Assembly (NCBI GenBank): GCA_964036665.1
Contig: OZ038527.1
Location: forward strand, 26,391,901-26,455,900
Source of the DNA: Gordius sp. MW1
Taxonomy: Eukaryota > Nematomorpha > Gordioida > Gordea > Gordiidae
Direction: 5' to 3'
DNA length: 64,000 nucleotides
The notes under the pieces are model-generated. The model saw only the letters and a program-made list of their open reading frames with translations. It was not told the DNA's origin and ran no database searches. This document shows, piece after piece, positions 10,762-21,098 of the stretch (position 1 is its first letter; each line of letters begins with the position of its first letter). The translations under genes and the position numbers were made by a program.

Positions 10762-10939
10762 TGTTAGGGCTGGGAATCTTTATTTACTACAGGTTTCGAA
10801 GCGATACAATAATAGAAAGTGAGTAAATCGTGTATATCAAACGAATATATAATTTACAACCAATCAACGGTAATTTGATTGACAACACATCGGTATATAA
10901 CGTATCCTCGGAGGCACTTCACACTCCAATTACTCTACA
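10762..10939 (-). repeat. 5' LTR of gypsy 2
   Basis: This is the pair of 7569-7749. On the minus strand it ends in CCCTAACA, followed at once by the TGGCGACGTG primer-binding-like site. Confidence 0.9.
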
Positions 10940-11391
10940 ATAACTATTGCCCAAAACTGAGGACGATAGCTCCGACGCATCGCACCGACCTCAAACGTGG
11001 AAGATTCAGAAAGCCCGACCATTGAATAAAACCTGCGAAAAATATAAAACCCCGGGTTGTTTAATAGAAGAAATTTATTCTTTTTAAAAGGCGAAAGGAA
11101 ATGTTACGATTATTCTTTATGTTTCGACGACAATTGGTATTATTAAATACATATGTAATGAATATAGATATATACATACATATTTATCTATATTCATATA
11201 CATATAATCAGTACCAAATTTCCATTAAACGGTATGTGTTGTATTTCTTTTTCATATGTTTATTAACTTAAAACCTGATTAATAAATCTATTACAAGTAG
11301 GCACCATAAAAAATGCAGACATTCTTAAACTTTTGCTAAATTTAAATGATTATATATTACCAAGAAATCTTAAAGGCTAATAAGTTATAAC
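10940..11391 (+). other. Tail of old gypsy remnant, possible 3' LTR, then AT-rich DNA
   Basis: Sequence to about 11040 continues the frame-broken tail of the remnant at 6797-7568, since gypsy 2 separates the two. At 11086-11101 a purine run (AAAAGGCGAAAGGAAA) precedes TGTTACGATTATTC, which looks like a polypurine tract and LTR start and resembles the LTR edge of gypsy 3. A short inverted repeat of TATATTCAT type lies near 11160-11210. No gene is visible. Confidence 0.4.
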
Positions 11392-11594
11392 TAGAGTTGT
11401 TAAATTGCCAACTTGCTTCAAACTCCAGACGCGAGCACGCACACTGAGTTGCTTAATATACGCGTTTGCACAATATGTGCTCGCTTTTCGGTGCACTAGG
11501 CAGGTAAGTAGCATAAAAAAATGCTCGAGGGCCGAGCAGAAACTCGAGCAGATGGTAGCTGGAGTTGAAGCTAGTCAGCAATTTAACAACTCTA
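11392..11594. mobile_element. MITE with about 40-base terminal inverted repeats
   Basis: Left end TAGAGTTGTTAAATTGC...CTTCAA.CTCCAG and right end, reversed, agree over about 40 bases. The flanking octamers GTTATAAC (11384-11391) and GTTGAATA (11595-11602) match only partly. TIRs starting TAGAG and an 8-base duplication would suit a hAT-type non-autonomous element. It has no coding capacity. Confidence 0.7.
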
Positions 11595-11886
11595 GTTGAA
11601 TATTGTGCGGACATGAAGAGAGAAAATTTTATCATTTTTTTAAATAACTCTATTTTTTTGATCATGCGTGCAAAATGTTTTATATACATTTATATCATTC
11701 GTTTAATAAATAATCATGATAATTGTATTTTATTTTAGTGTATATGTTAGGTGGTAAACAAGTTAAGACAATATTTAAAAAATAATAATGAAGAATTGAA
11801 AATCGTTGATACGAATTCGGGTCGGCCTTCAAGTCACCACTGCAAGGCTCTACTAAGTAGGCAAACGAGGATGAAAATCGAAAGGT
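11595..11886. other. Noncoding AT-rich spacer
   Basis: No coding region or recognised repeat was found. Confidence 0.4.
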
Positions 11887-12066
11887 AATGGACATGGAGG
11901 TCCTGAGAGAGGGAGAGGAGGACGACCTCGCGTCTGAAAGGGCAGGTCGACAAAGTTATAAAACTTAAGCAGATTAATCAAGACATGCCACTTACCCGAA
12001 GATGGAAGAAACTAATTAAAACAAACCCCACGCCTGTTGGACCTAATACAAGATAAATGAGAAGAG
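11887..12066 (+). mobile_element. RTE-type LINE 3' fragment
   Basis: GGGCAGGTCGACAAAGTTAT, GATTAATCAAGACAT and AAACCCCACGCC match the 3' ends of the RTE copies at 38980-39090 and 30090-30200. Only the last part of the element is present. Confidence 0.75.
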
Positions 12067-12370
12067 TTAAACATCTAACTAACTAATAAATATGATATGG
12101 ACATTTCTTTCCAAAAATTGGCAAATTGACATTGTTTTAAATTTATTATAACTAGCTGTGCCCGGCCAAGCGTTGCTTTGGCTTAGTCCTATTAACTAAA
12201 GAATTAGTATGAATTAATAGAACATTTATGAAAATTTTAATATGATTATAAATAAATATAGACTTATACATTTTATATATTTTTTTTTTTGTGTGTCTAA
12301 AAGTTTTATTCAGAAACAAATAATTATAATTATGATATACACGAATAAAAAATATAAAAACGCGCTATAA

Positions 12371-13336
12371 CTAAACGGATGGCATTGATCCGTGTATGGA
12401 AATCGTGTTGGATTTAACGATTTCCATTGTGATCTTTTGCCTGATAAAAAAGTATTCTTTGGGATCGTGAGTAATGGAGGTTATATATTTTGAAATTTGT
12501 TTTAGGAATTGGCTGCCCTCGGGACCTAAGTTACCGAGGGTCGTAGCTACTACTGGTACGAAAATAATATTGTTTAGGTATTTGTATTTATCCTCCTTCT
12601 TTCTCTCACTAGAAGAGATGAGGTCGGGAGAGGCGTTAGATTTGGCGAATACGTCCACTGCAGTGAAGTCCCAGCAGGCGTATAGGCCACGAGCCCACGG
12701 GATGATTGTTACTCCATCGGGTCTTTTCCCGTCAGTGGAGCTTAGGCCAGTGGGTTCTATTGTATTGGGAAAGCCGGCTTTCTTCAAAGATTGTCCGATT
12801 ATTTTATTTATTGTGGCATGACGGGGATGCCGCCCCTTGCTGTATTGGCAGTGTAGAGGATGATGGCCGTTTGCAAGAACGGGTTGGCGGCAGAGGTCGC
12901 AGTTGAATGGGGACACAATGTCACAGCCGAGGCGTAGGCCTACAGCTATTCGGAGTTCCTCGCCCGACAGGTGTAACCCTAGGTTTTGGCTTGGTAGGGC
13001 CTCGAGCCATTCGTAACCCCCGGAGGATGCCCAATTGAAGTGGAGATTTCCCAAAGATAGGTTGTTCGAAGTGAGGTAAGCTACGGAACGTGCTATCAGT
13101 GGAAAGTCCCAATCCTTTTGGGTGGTTCCATTCGGGTGAGTAGCGGAATCCAGTTTGAGGTCTTCCCACGCCTGAAGGGCGCTGTCGAGGTGCGGGTCTT
13201 GGGTTTGAGTAATTTGCTTGATTAACTCATCCGTTGATAAACGGGATGAAATGAACCCTGCTAGTGAGAGTAGATGGGGGGGGGGGGTCGGATGCCTATA
13301 CCACCACTCTTGGAGGGAAGGGTGGCTTGGAGCCAT
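12371..13336 (-). pseudogene. C-terminal domain of copy 1: CCHC finger and restriction-like endonuclease
   Basis: A 321-residue open frame. A finger C-x2-C-x9-H-x4-C (FNCDLCRQPV...HHPLHC) is followed by GRHPRHATINKII, TIEPTGL, KRPDGVTIIPW and CWDFTAVDVFA, then ERKKEDKY. The His/Asn stretch, the PD box and the WDxTxxD box match the PD-(D/E)xK nuclease arrangement of site-specific non-LTR elements, which nicks target DNA to prime reverse transcription. The frame starts at a convenient internal Met and belongs downstream of the RT frame, from which it is parted by a frameshift region (13337-13556). Catalytic residues look intact. Confidence 0.8.
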
Positions 13337-13556
13337 TGGAGAGGGCTAAATTTAAGGTTTAGGCACCTTTCGACTAGCAATTGGATTTTTTTTTCCATCG
13401 CGTGGAGTAGGTTAACGGCTAGGAAGACGGGCGAAGCGCGTAATGCATAGTTAATTTTGGGTATTAGGAGGAAGTTTTTTAAGAGAAAAAAGGCATGGTG
13501 GGGAGTTAGACGCTCCAGGGTGTGGGATATGGAGTCGATGAAGTCAGAGAAATGCT

Positions 13557-14804
13557 CTAAGAATGTTTCAGTTGTTTTGACGCCTCCAATGGCAGCGAAG
13601 TAATGAAAGTCATCCTTGATTTGACTGGGAATGGGAGAGAGAGTTTGTCAATTGTGAGATCTTTGGTGAAGATCTCACATTTCGATGTGTTTAGGCTGAG
13701 TGATATATTGTCTGCGAAGCCATTGATGATCTGTGGGATTTGCCGGACTGCTTCGGCTGGGCCGACCAGAAATCCGTCACCAAGGTACCATAAATTGCAT
13801 GAGAAGGCTCCTAGGGAGGAGAGTTTATCGATGATAGTTTGAATCGCCAAACAGAAAAGGGCCGGGCCCAAAGGATCTCCTTGTTGGATCCCTTGGGATG
13901 ATTTGATTATTTGGTCCCCAAAGAGTAGATACGTTGGGTTCCCATAGCTATTTAACAGAAACTGATGTAATTCCGGAAATTGTTGTATGAACGGTTCAAT
14001 AAAGGCTGCTCGGTTTACGCTGTTAAAGGCGTTTTTAAAATCAAGTTTCACCAGGAGGTCATTTGATGAAGAAGACTCAAGAAATGTTCGAGCTACATGG
14101 GAAGCAGCCTCGCATCCTCCTTTCACGCCAAAACCAAGTTGGTTTGGGAGGAGAGAAGCCGTTAAAGGTGAACGGATTCGAGAGGTTATTATTTTGGAAA
14201 CCATGCGTCGGAGGACTGATCCAACAACAGTGGGTCGGATCGAACCATCTGGTTTTTTAAAAGCAATTAGTTTTCCACCAAATAGGAGAGGAACTATTTC
14301 AGAAGAAAAATGTCCCCGCCTTATTATGTTACAAAGGTTGGTTAAGTTGGCTAGAAGAGCATGTGAACCGCTAAGTTGAGGTTTGGTGAGGTCCTGAAGG
14401 TAAATTGGTCGTATACCATCGAGGCCCCCGGCTGAGTCATTTTTAAAAGACATAAGAGCTTCGGCTACTTCTTGGAGAGTGAAGTCCATGAGGGGAATAT
14501 CTGAGACGTTTAGGAGGTTAGGGGGTAATGGATGACCTTCGGGGTGTTTTTGCTGGAGGAGGTCGAAGGTGGTATTGGTATTTGGCGCTATTGAGTCATC
14601 CGATTCCAGGATTTTAAGCGCTGAACGGATTTCCATGTTGTTGATTTTGTTGGCTATCCTTTTAGCTTTGTTGTCAACTGGGTGATGGTTGTGCTTCAAG
14701 GGTGGTTTTAAGGGATTAAGGAGATCAAATTCCAAGATTGATGCTTTAATGTCTTTTGAGAGGTGCTTTGTAGCAGGGTTTGAAATGGGGCAAAATTTTA
14801 TCAC
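13557..14804 (-). pseudogene. Reverse transcriptase of copy 1
   Basis: A 415-residue minus-strand frame with SAGGLDGIRPIYLQD, KLIAFKKPDGSIRP, LGFGVKGGCEAASH, KLDFKNAFNSVNR, GIQQGDPLGPALFC and LWYLGDGFLVG. These are RT motifs 1-5 in order. Motif A aspartate is present. The catalytic pair of motif C reads YLGD instead of YLDD, which should abolish activity. The frame ends early in a frameshift near 13557. Confidence 0.9.
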
Positions 14805-15471
14805 GTCATGGATTTTACGAACCTACTATTTTTAGTATATATATAATAAGACAAATTAAATGCAAATTCTGTATTAGTCATCAAATCCGACTAAAATTAA
14901 ATGTTTTTAAAAAAATTGCTGATTTTTAATATAATAAAATAATTAATTGAAGGATATATAATTATTAAAAATATGCTTCTATGATCGACTACGTGATAAT
15001 AATGGCAAAAACTGCCTAATTTAAATTTTTTTCATTTAATTTAATTAGTTTGTTAACCCCAATAATTTTGGCCGTATACTGTAACATTTTTATTATACTT
15101 TTAAATATCTAATTCGAGAAAACTTGAGCCTTGTATGTATGACGTCATTATTGTATATGATAATATAAATAAAACTGGTCGGGAAATGTCCGATATTTTT
15201 AATACGAGAAGGTATTTTAGGAAATCTAAAAAGCCATTTTACCCCTGGCCGCCCTGGGCATCTACGGCTAAATTTTCGCGCAAATCGGGCAGGTAGTTTC
15301 AGAATTTAGCCCTTTATTAAAACTAAAAGGAATTTTAAGATTCTGCAAAAGCTATTTTACCCCTGGCCGCCCTGGGAACCTACGGGCAAAGTTTTGCGCG
15401 AATTGGGTCGGTAGTTTCAGAATTTAACCCTTACATACATACATACATACACTTTACTTTATTTACATAGA

Positions 15472-15756
15472 TAGCATTAACGTGACAAATGTAGTATAAA
15501 TAATTAATTAATTTATTAAGTTGATCTCTAAAACTTCTTTTCATTACCTTACTAGCGATTAACTTTTCTATGCTGTAAGGTTTCAAAGTGTCTTCATTCT
15601 TTAAACATTGGACATCATCAAAAGAAATGTATAATGTTTCTAACTACTCGGGTGGCAATCAACCCCGTTAAAAAATACTGGAAAAATATTTCTCAAGCTT
15701 GTTATCATTTATCCATTTTCATTAAATATTAATTACTTTATGAGGAAGGAGGAAGC
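15472..15756. other. Block II flank between Helitron and hAT insertions
   Basis: Noncoding sequence homologous to 950-1210 and 40280-40550 (TTGATCTCTAAAA, AAGCTTGTTATCATTTATCC). It is the distal 3' flank of the receptor at 19952. Confidence 0.65.
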
Positions 15757-16079
15757 CAGGGGCTTAGGCAGGATTTTATTTTAGGAGGGGTTTTCAAATT
15801 TTTCTTCAAACATCAAAAAAATTTATAGGAATTTTTTTCGCAATTTGATTAATGATCTATATACATAATGTTGCATCCATCTGAGTTTGTCCAACCAATT
15901 TAGTTTTTAGATTCTACTGAGGCTGGTGTAAAGAAGATGGGAACATAGAAAGATAATTTGGTATTAAAAAATTAACAACGCATTATGTCGGTGATGTCTC
16001 ACTTTGTAATTGTCCCTACTGTTCTAAAAATTGAAAAAAAAACAAATTATCTAAGCCCATCAGAACTTCTCCATTTCAG

Positions 16080-17610
16080 AAGTCCCTAGCTACTATTAAC
16101 ACTTTTAAGCGTTCTTCGACAGGCGCAGGGCTCGATGGCCTGAGTCCATCCCACCAACTAGAAATATCAAATCCCGTAATAGACCGCTCAGGAGTTTTCT
16201 TGAGCTCTCTCACCACCCTCATTAACATCATAACGAAAGGCCAAATCGCCGAAATTGTAGCCCCACATTTCTTCGGCGCTACTCTAGTATCATTTTCAAA
16301 ATCAGATGGCGGAATTCGACCTATAGCAATGAGGCCTTTTATGCAGACTCCGTTCCAAACCGATCATAAAACGCATCAAAAGTAAGGCTGTGGAAATCCT
16401 TGCTCCTACACAACTCTGATTGGTGTAAAAGGAGGAGGCGAAATTGCTTCACACTCGGTAAGAATTTTTCTTACCACCCGAACCCCCTCAGTGATCGCTA
16501 AAATTATTTCAAGAATGCTTTCAACTCCATTTATCGTTCCCACTTCCTTAATGAAACATACAAACATTTCTCTGAATACTCCGCATTTCTTGATGCATGC
16601 TATTTTCAATATTACAATTTCACAATCATATCATAGTGAGGTATTCAACAAGGCGACCCTTTAGAGCCGCTTCTGTGTTCCCTAGGCATCAAAACTTTAG
16701 TTGATAGCCTTGCAACAAAGTTTAATTTGACTTTAAACATTTGGTACCTTGACGATGGTGCCATTAAAGGCTCCCCCGAAGTTGTTTTTGCCGCTTTGAG
16801 GTACCTGGAAAACGAATCAACTAAAATTGGATTAACGCTAAATCAAGCTAAAACCGAAATTTGTCCCCTTAATACACCTCTTTAGCAATCAGTACCAATT
16901 ATCTAACAAATTAATAGACTTTTCCACTTTGACCCTGCTCGGATCCTTAATTGGAGGCTCTATTCCCATATTAAAATTGTTAGAAGAAACCAGTCGCAGA
17001 CTAGCAGACATGAAAAGCCTATTCAAACACCTTCCTGCCCACCAAGCATTTTTTCTAGTAAAAAACTGCTACTCAATCCCTAAACTAATGCACAGCTTCC
17101 GGTCCTCTGCAGTGTTCTTACATCACGAGGCCTTGTCCAAGTTGGATGCAGAACTTAAGTCCTTAACCGAAGAAATAACCAATCTAGCCCTAGGCTCCAC
17201 ACACTGGCAACGGGCTTGCCTTCCAACAAAACTGGGTGGCTAGGCTTAGGCTCAATAGCCTCCGTATCTCTTTCCGCATTTATATCAAACCGCCTGCCCA
17301 ATGAAAGCATCATTTCAACTTAGATCCCACTACCTAACAACTTATTCGACGTCGCCTTCCAACAATGGAAGGAATCTTTAACGTTTCTACTCAATTCAAA
17401 CTCTCAAAAGTGTTGGATTGGCCCCCTGTCCGAGTGCCTCTTAAAGTCTCTAATTAATGGCGCTTCGGCAGAGGAACTTCCAGCGCTTAGGAGCTTAGCT
17501 TCACGCTCAGGTAACAAATGGCTCGAAGCTTTCCCAAGCCGTAACCTCGTATCACTCTTATCCAACAACGAATTCAGCTTTGCAGTAGGCCTAAGAGATG
17601 CAATATAGTT
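16080..17610 (+). pseudogene. Reverse transcriptase of copy 3 (many frameshifts)
   Basis: RT motifs are spread over all plus-strand frames: LGVKGGG-like sequence (16420), a frame-broken counterpart of KIDFKNAFNS (about 16500), an EGIQQGDPL-like stretch (16640), a legible IWYLDDGAIKGS box (16740-16770), then a TLLGSLIGGSIP stretch and LPAHQAFFLVKNCYSI (16930-17100) as in copy 2. The YLDD pair is intact. At least six frame breaks make it inactive. Confidence 0.75.
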
Positions 17611-18150
17611 GCTGAACACACTTGTTCACTTTGCAATAATTCAGTAAAATCGAATGGCCATCATGGCCTACACTATCACCGCAACAAAGCCCGGAACCTT
17701 CGACATACCGCGGCTAACAAACTTATACAAAACTATTTTACCAAAGCTGGTTTCCCTTCTATTCTCGAACCCACAGGCCTCTGTGAAGACAACAAACGAC
17801 TCGATGCCCCAACTTTCTCAGTTTAGCATGGGACTATACATGTACTGACGTATTTACCCCATCTAATCACAACAAAGATCCCTTGTCTTCAGCCGAGGCT
17901 CTGAAAATTTCAAAATACTCAGAAATTAACAATACTACTATAATTTTTTTGTCTCATTGCGACAACCACCCTAACAACCTTTGGCCCCCAAGCCTTACAA
18001 CTTTTCAAAAAGATAGGGAAACAAATCTCATTACTATCCCATGAAAATCACGAATCGTTTTTTATACGACAGAAAATCGGCATAACTATCTGTAAATATA
18101 ATTCATTAGCCCTAGCGGAATGTTTTCCCAATATTTACGATTCTTAATTT
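17611..18150 (+). pseudogene. Endonuclease domain of copy 3
   Basis: Frame-broken remains of the CCHC finger and nuclease: sequence coding for a HTCSLCNN-like finger (about 17620), RHTAANKLI-like (17705), LEPTGLCEDNKR (17770), WDYTCTDVF (17830) and a FLRQKIG end (18060). Order and content match the C-terminus of copies 1 and 2. Confidence 0.65.
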
Positions 18151-18822
18151 TTTAATTTATTTATCTCACCTTCAAAATATGTCATGCTCTTTATAAAAAT
18201 AATAAATGATACGATAATAAATAATTACTTTTTAAACTAACCTGAAATTCCTCTATGAAATTATTTTTCAGTTGTTTCCGCTTTTCAACTGACAGCATTT
18301 AATGCCTATGATAGGTGTACATTAACATTTAAGGTTCTAAATTTGTTATTAATAACACCTGCTTAGGCCAATTTAGAGTCCTGTTAATTGTTTTTTATTG
18401 GGCTGAACTCAATCTAAGCTTGGTGCTTCTGTTATGCCCGTCCAAAAAATAATGTTTTTAAGCCCTAATAAATTTTAAACAAATTATGAATTCAGAATCT
18501 GAATTTATTTTGTGGCTTACAATAAATTTAATTGCTAAAAAGTGAGAAAAACATAAAAATTTCGATAAATGATTTGTTGAAAATTAAATTATTTTGCAAT
18601 GATAAAAATAAATTTTCATTTCAATATCAAATTCTGGGCTTTGCAGTTAAAACAATTATTTAAAGTATAATTTGAGAAGCCCGATCAATTTAGTAGAATC
18701 CAAGATGCAGCAATCTTCTGAAACCTGATTGAGGCTTTAAATAGATCCAAAATTGATTTTTTTTAATTCTTAGTTGATAAAATTATCAATTTAACAATTT
18801 TTTAATAAAAATTCATTTATTT

Positions 18823-18965
18823 CATGGGCGTAGCCAGCATTGGAATTAGAGGGGCAATAATGAATAAGGGAGGGCAAAATAAACTTTTTTGAAATTTTAG
18901 CCGTAATTTAATATATTTCAACAAATTTTTGGATTTTAAAGGGGGCACCGGTCCCCCTCGCCCAT
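18823..18965. mobile_element. Small MITE nested in the hAT element
   Basis: The left end CATGGGCGTAGCCA is clear. The right end is worn (CTCGCCCATG). The better copy at 46214-46378 has both ends. Confidence 0.5.
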
Positions 18966-19099
18966 GATTTATTAGAGTAAAACTGAGTATTACGCCGCTA
19001 GCGTACTTATTAAATTTTGTATTGCATTACATAAGTTTTGACAAAAATTTCCGGGGGGGGTGTTTCATCCCCAAAACCCTCCCCTTAAGTAGACCACTG

Positions 19100-19951
19100 G
19101 AGGGAGCTATCATACTTAAGCCCTAGTAATGTAAGCCATTGTAATAAAAATCATTATATTATTAAACCCGTTTTAAATTAGTTTTTATCTACCTCTGAAT
19201 CTATATTTTAAGGCACGACATGCTACTGAGGTAATTATTATTAAACACCTAAGGATATTTATTTATAAAGCGAACTTTAGGTAGAGAAATTTTTGCCAAG
19301 GATTATATATTAACAATCCCAAAACTTTCCAATATCGCTTACTTTAAATGCACAAATGTAGATCACCCTTTTTATAGTAAAGTAAAATTTTTTATAAAAT
19401 GTGTTTGCATTTGGATTATTTGTGTGAACATTGATACATCTAACACACGTTTTTGATAATTAAACATTGTTGAATGAACATATATTTATCGCACAGTGGC
19501 ATGTTTAAAGAGATAAATGAATTAATGGATATCAATATTAAGTCGTATATAAGTGCAGAAAGATTAAGTAATGTGGGCAACTAAGACAAGGTGTATATAA
19601 GAGAAGAAATGGAATTATAATATAATAACAAAAAAGAAAGTTAGGGCTAAGTCCTCTGTTTGAAAATAATGTTAGATTAAGTAATTTCTATGTTCATGTA
19701 AATTAATTTATAAGAAAAACATATAAATAAAATCATACAATGTCTAGGTACTTTAATATATGTTTCATACACATTATTTATTAAAATTTGGATACTTGAT
19801 ATTTGAACAATTTGGTTTTATTTATTACAAAATTAGTAGTTAATCAACATCCTTAAATATTTTTTTTGTCAGAATGAACATTTAAAAACTAACTAAGTCC
19901 GCTTATAAAAAAACAAGTTTATTTGTGCCCTTTAATTATTTAGATTTACGT
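19100..19951. other. Block III proximal 3' flank of receptor
   Basis: Noncoding sequence collinear with 40580-41391 and 46518-47697. It includes the AGTCGTATATAAGTGCAGA and CTAGGTACTTTAATA landmarks common to all blocks. Confidence 0.6.
19918..19923 (-). promoter_or_regulatory. Candidate polyadenylation signal AATAAA
   Basis: On the minus strand AATAAA lies about 29 bases beyond the stop of the receptor at 19952. The matching place in block IV reads differently, so it is not conserved. Confidence 0.3.
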
Positions 19952-20959
19952 TCATTTAGAAAAAATGTGCATTTTTAGAATGTTTATTGCTTCTTGTTTG
20001 AAAACTTTTGTAAACACGAAGGAAATGATAGGATTGAAGGTAAATATGAAATAAAAAAGTAAGGATATTATATTGATAAGTATTTTTTGTGTTAGAGGAT
20101 CAGAACTAAAAGTTTTGTTTGAAAAATTAAATGATAAAGTTTCATTTAAATAAATGACAAATATAAACAACGAGTATTGAACTAAATCGTTTTCGCGAGC
20201 CTTTCTGGTAGAAATTAGATTGCGACCAAGATTAGATGGGATACAGTTATTAGCCTGTGACGTATTTGATTGACTTAATCCGATATTATTTGACGTACAA
20301 GAAAGTTGTGCGGTTCCCTTAGTTTTCATGTTGGCAAAAAACTCTCTCTGTTTTCGCATATATCGAATTATAATTAAGTAAATCACCAGGATTATACAGG
20401 AATTTGTGTATTGCCATATTAAATGGGCTTTGAACAAAGCCGGTTCAAAATTATGATAATTTTGGAGACACGTAGAAAAAAAATTGTTATACATGATTCC
20501 ACCAACACTATTTTGTAGGATTCGAACTACAACGCTTACAGTCCAAATGATTCCTATTTGTATGTATGTATATTTGTTCGAAGTCACCTTTTTGCTTATG
20601 ACGTTAAAGGGAAAACAAACGGTAAGGAAACGATTCAAAGCTAATATCAATAAGTCTATGGAATGCGACATAAAAGCGATTTCCGTGAGCATACCAATAA
20701 TAGTGCAGAATAGAGGATTTTTGACAAAATTTAGCTCAAAGTATTTTAAGACATAACTTATACCTGTACTAAGACCTCCTATGACGTCCGTAAGTGCAAT
20801 GTTGGATATGATAATCATGGCTGATTGTTGTCTAAGCTTTTTAAGACTCCATATAAGCAGCAGTAAGCAAGTATTACCAAAAGTACCAATAATAGTTGAA
20901 ATAATAATAATGCTTAAGAATATTCCGTTAATCCATAAGTAATCTTCCGGGTTTGCCAT
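19952..20959 (-). CDS. Seven-transmembrane receptor (rhodopsin-like, chemoreceptor type), block III
   Basis: A single-exon frame of 335 residues with seven hydrophobic segments: TM1 about 10-37 (GN at 28-29), TM2 46-72 (LTD at 56-58), TM3 82-107, TM4 130-148, TM5 176-200, TM6 258-282, TM7 291-317. Cys85 and Cys164 could form the TM3-loop disulfide. The DRY site reads NRF (109-111) and the NPxxY site reads NPIIS (309-313). TM6 lacks the usual CWxP. A long polar third inner loop (200-257) is rich in Ser, Thr and Asn. This fits a plasma-membrane GPCR of a divergent family, most like nematode serpentine chemoreceptors; the ligand is unknown. The start is the ATG aligned with block IV (MANPE). The frame is intact between decayed paralogues, so it is likely a working gene. 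Confidence 0.85.
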   Translation of the reverse strand: MANPEDYLWINGIFLSIIIISTIIGTFGNTCLLLLIWSLKKLRQQSAMIIISNIALTDVIGGLSTGISYVLKYFELNFVKNPLFCTIIGMLTEIAFMSHSIDLLILALNRFLTVCFPFNVISKKVTSNKYTYIQIGIIWTVSVVVRILQNSVGGIMYNNFFSTCLQNYHNFEPALFKAHLIWQYTNSCIILVIYLIIIRYMRKQREFFANMKTKGTAQLSCTSNNIGLSQSNTSQANNCIPSNLGRNLISTRKARENDLVQYSLFIFVIYLNETLSFNFSNKTFSSDPLTQKILINIISLLFYFIFTFNPIISFVFTKVFKQEAINILKMHIFSK

Positions 20960-20990
20960 AAAGTTATAGACCTATAGATGTTTTGAAAAT

Positions 20991-21098
20991 AACTTAAAAT
21001 GTAACATTCATGACATAATATGTGCGAAGATTATTAAACCCATTAACTTAAAATGTAACATTCATGACATAATATGTGCGAAGATTTTTAAACCCATA
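20991..21098. repeat. 54-base tandem duplication upstream of receptor start
   Basis: Two copies of a unit starting AACTTAAAATGTAACATTCA (20991 and 21045) lie about 31 bases upstream of the receptor start codon. Block IV has one copy at the same place (about 42425-42475). Confidence 0.8.

Larger units (their letters stand above)
7569..10939 (-). mobile_element. Ty3/gypsy LTR retrotransposon 2, minus strand, two full LTRs
   Basis: LTRs at 7569-7749 and 10762-10939 (181 and 178 bases) are nearly identical, with ends TGTTAGGG and CTCTACA, that is TG...CA. On the minus strand the 5' LTR (10762-10939) is followed by a primer-binding-like TGGCGACGTGAAACC. The 3' LTR (7569-7749) is preceded by a purine tract (AAAAGAGGGGAAC). 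Flanking 5-mers ATACC and ATAAC could be a target duplication with one change. Order on the minus strand is gag, protease, RT, RNase H, integrase. It is inserted in an older gypsy remnant (6797-7568 and 10940-11100). Confidence 0.9.
12281..14812 (-). mobile_element. Non-LTR retrotransposon with restriction-like endonuclease, copy 1
   Basis: A minus-strand element ending in a short A run (12281-12290 on the plus strand is T-rich). It has reverse transcriptase followed by a CCHC finger and a restriction-like endonuclease domain, the layout of the R2/R4/NeSL/CRE-type lineages. The N-terminal zinc-finger region seen in copies 2 and 4 is missing, so it is 5'-truncated at about 14812, where Helitron sequence resumes. 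Confidence 0.8.
12152..15471 (-). mobile_element. Helitron (minus strand) interrupted by a non-LTR element
   Basis: On the minus strand it starts TCTATGTAAATAAAG and ends with a hairpin (CCAAAGCAACGCTTGG), then CCGGGCACAGCTAG and T. This is the Helitron pattern: 5' TC, a subterminal hairpin, 3' CTAG, and insertion between A and T. A second copy with the same ends is at 61852-63400. The internal sequence 14813-15471 matches 61870-63290, including tandem copies of an about 155-base unit (AACTACCGRCCCRATTCGCG). No Rep/helicase coding is seen. The non-LTR element at 12281-14812 sits inside it. Confidence 0.8.
16052..18211 (+). mobile_element. Non-LTR element with restriction-like endonuclease, copy 3 (5'-truncated)
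   Basis: It is inserted in the hAT element after ACAAATTATC. The uninterrupted site is visible at 45602-45620. It begins inside the coding region and ends in an AATAATAAATGAT tail rather than poly(A). It belongs to the same subfamily as copy 4 (56278-59260), with which it shares the tail. No clear target-site duplication is seen. Confidence 0.8.
15757..19099. mobile_element. hAT-type non-autonomous element, with a LINE inside
   Basis: The left end CAGGGGCTTAGGCAGG and the right end, reversed, CAGTGGTCTAC give imperfect inverted repeats of CAGTGGCGTA type. The flanks GAGGAAGC (15749-15756) and GAGGGAGC (19100-19107) are an 8-base target duplication with one change. The same element at the same site in block V is 45316-46517. 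Without the nested LINE (16052-18211) it is about 1.18 kb. No transposase was seen. Confidence 0.75.

Noticed and set aside
12474..14379. Plus-strand frames across the Helitron-borne LINE
   Set aside because: Antisense of RT and nuclease coding regions, which carry clear family motifs on the minus strand.
20484..20756. Plus-strand frames opposite the receptor genes (also at 41939-42202 and 6534-6884)
   Set aside because: They are antisense shadows of the conserved receptor sequence; the minus-strand frame shows the 7TM motifs.
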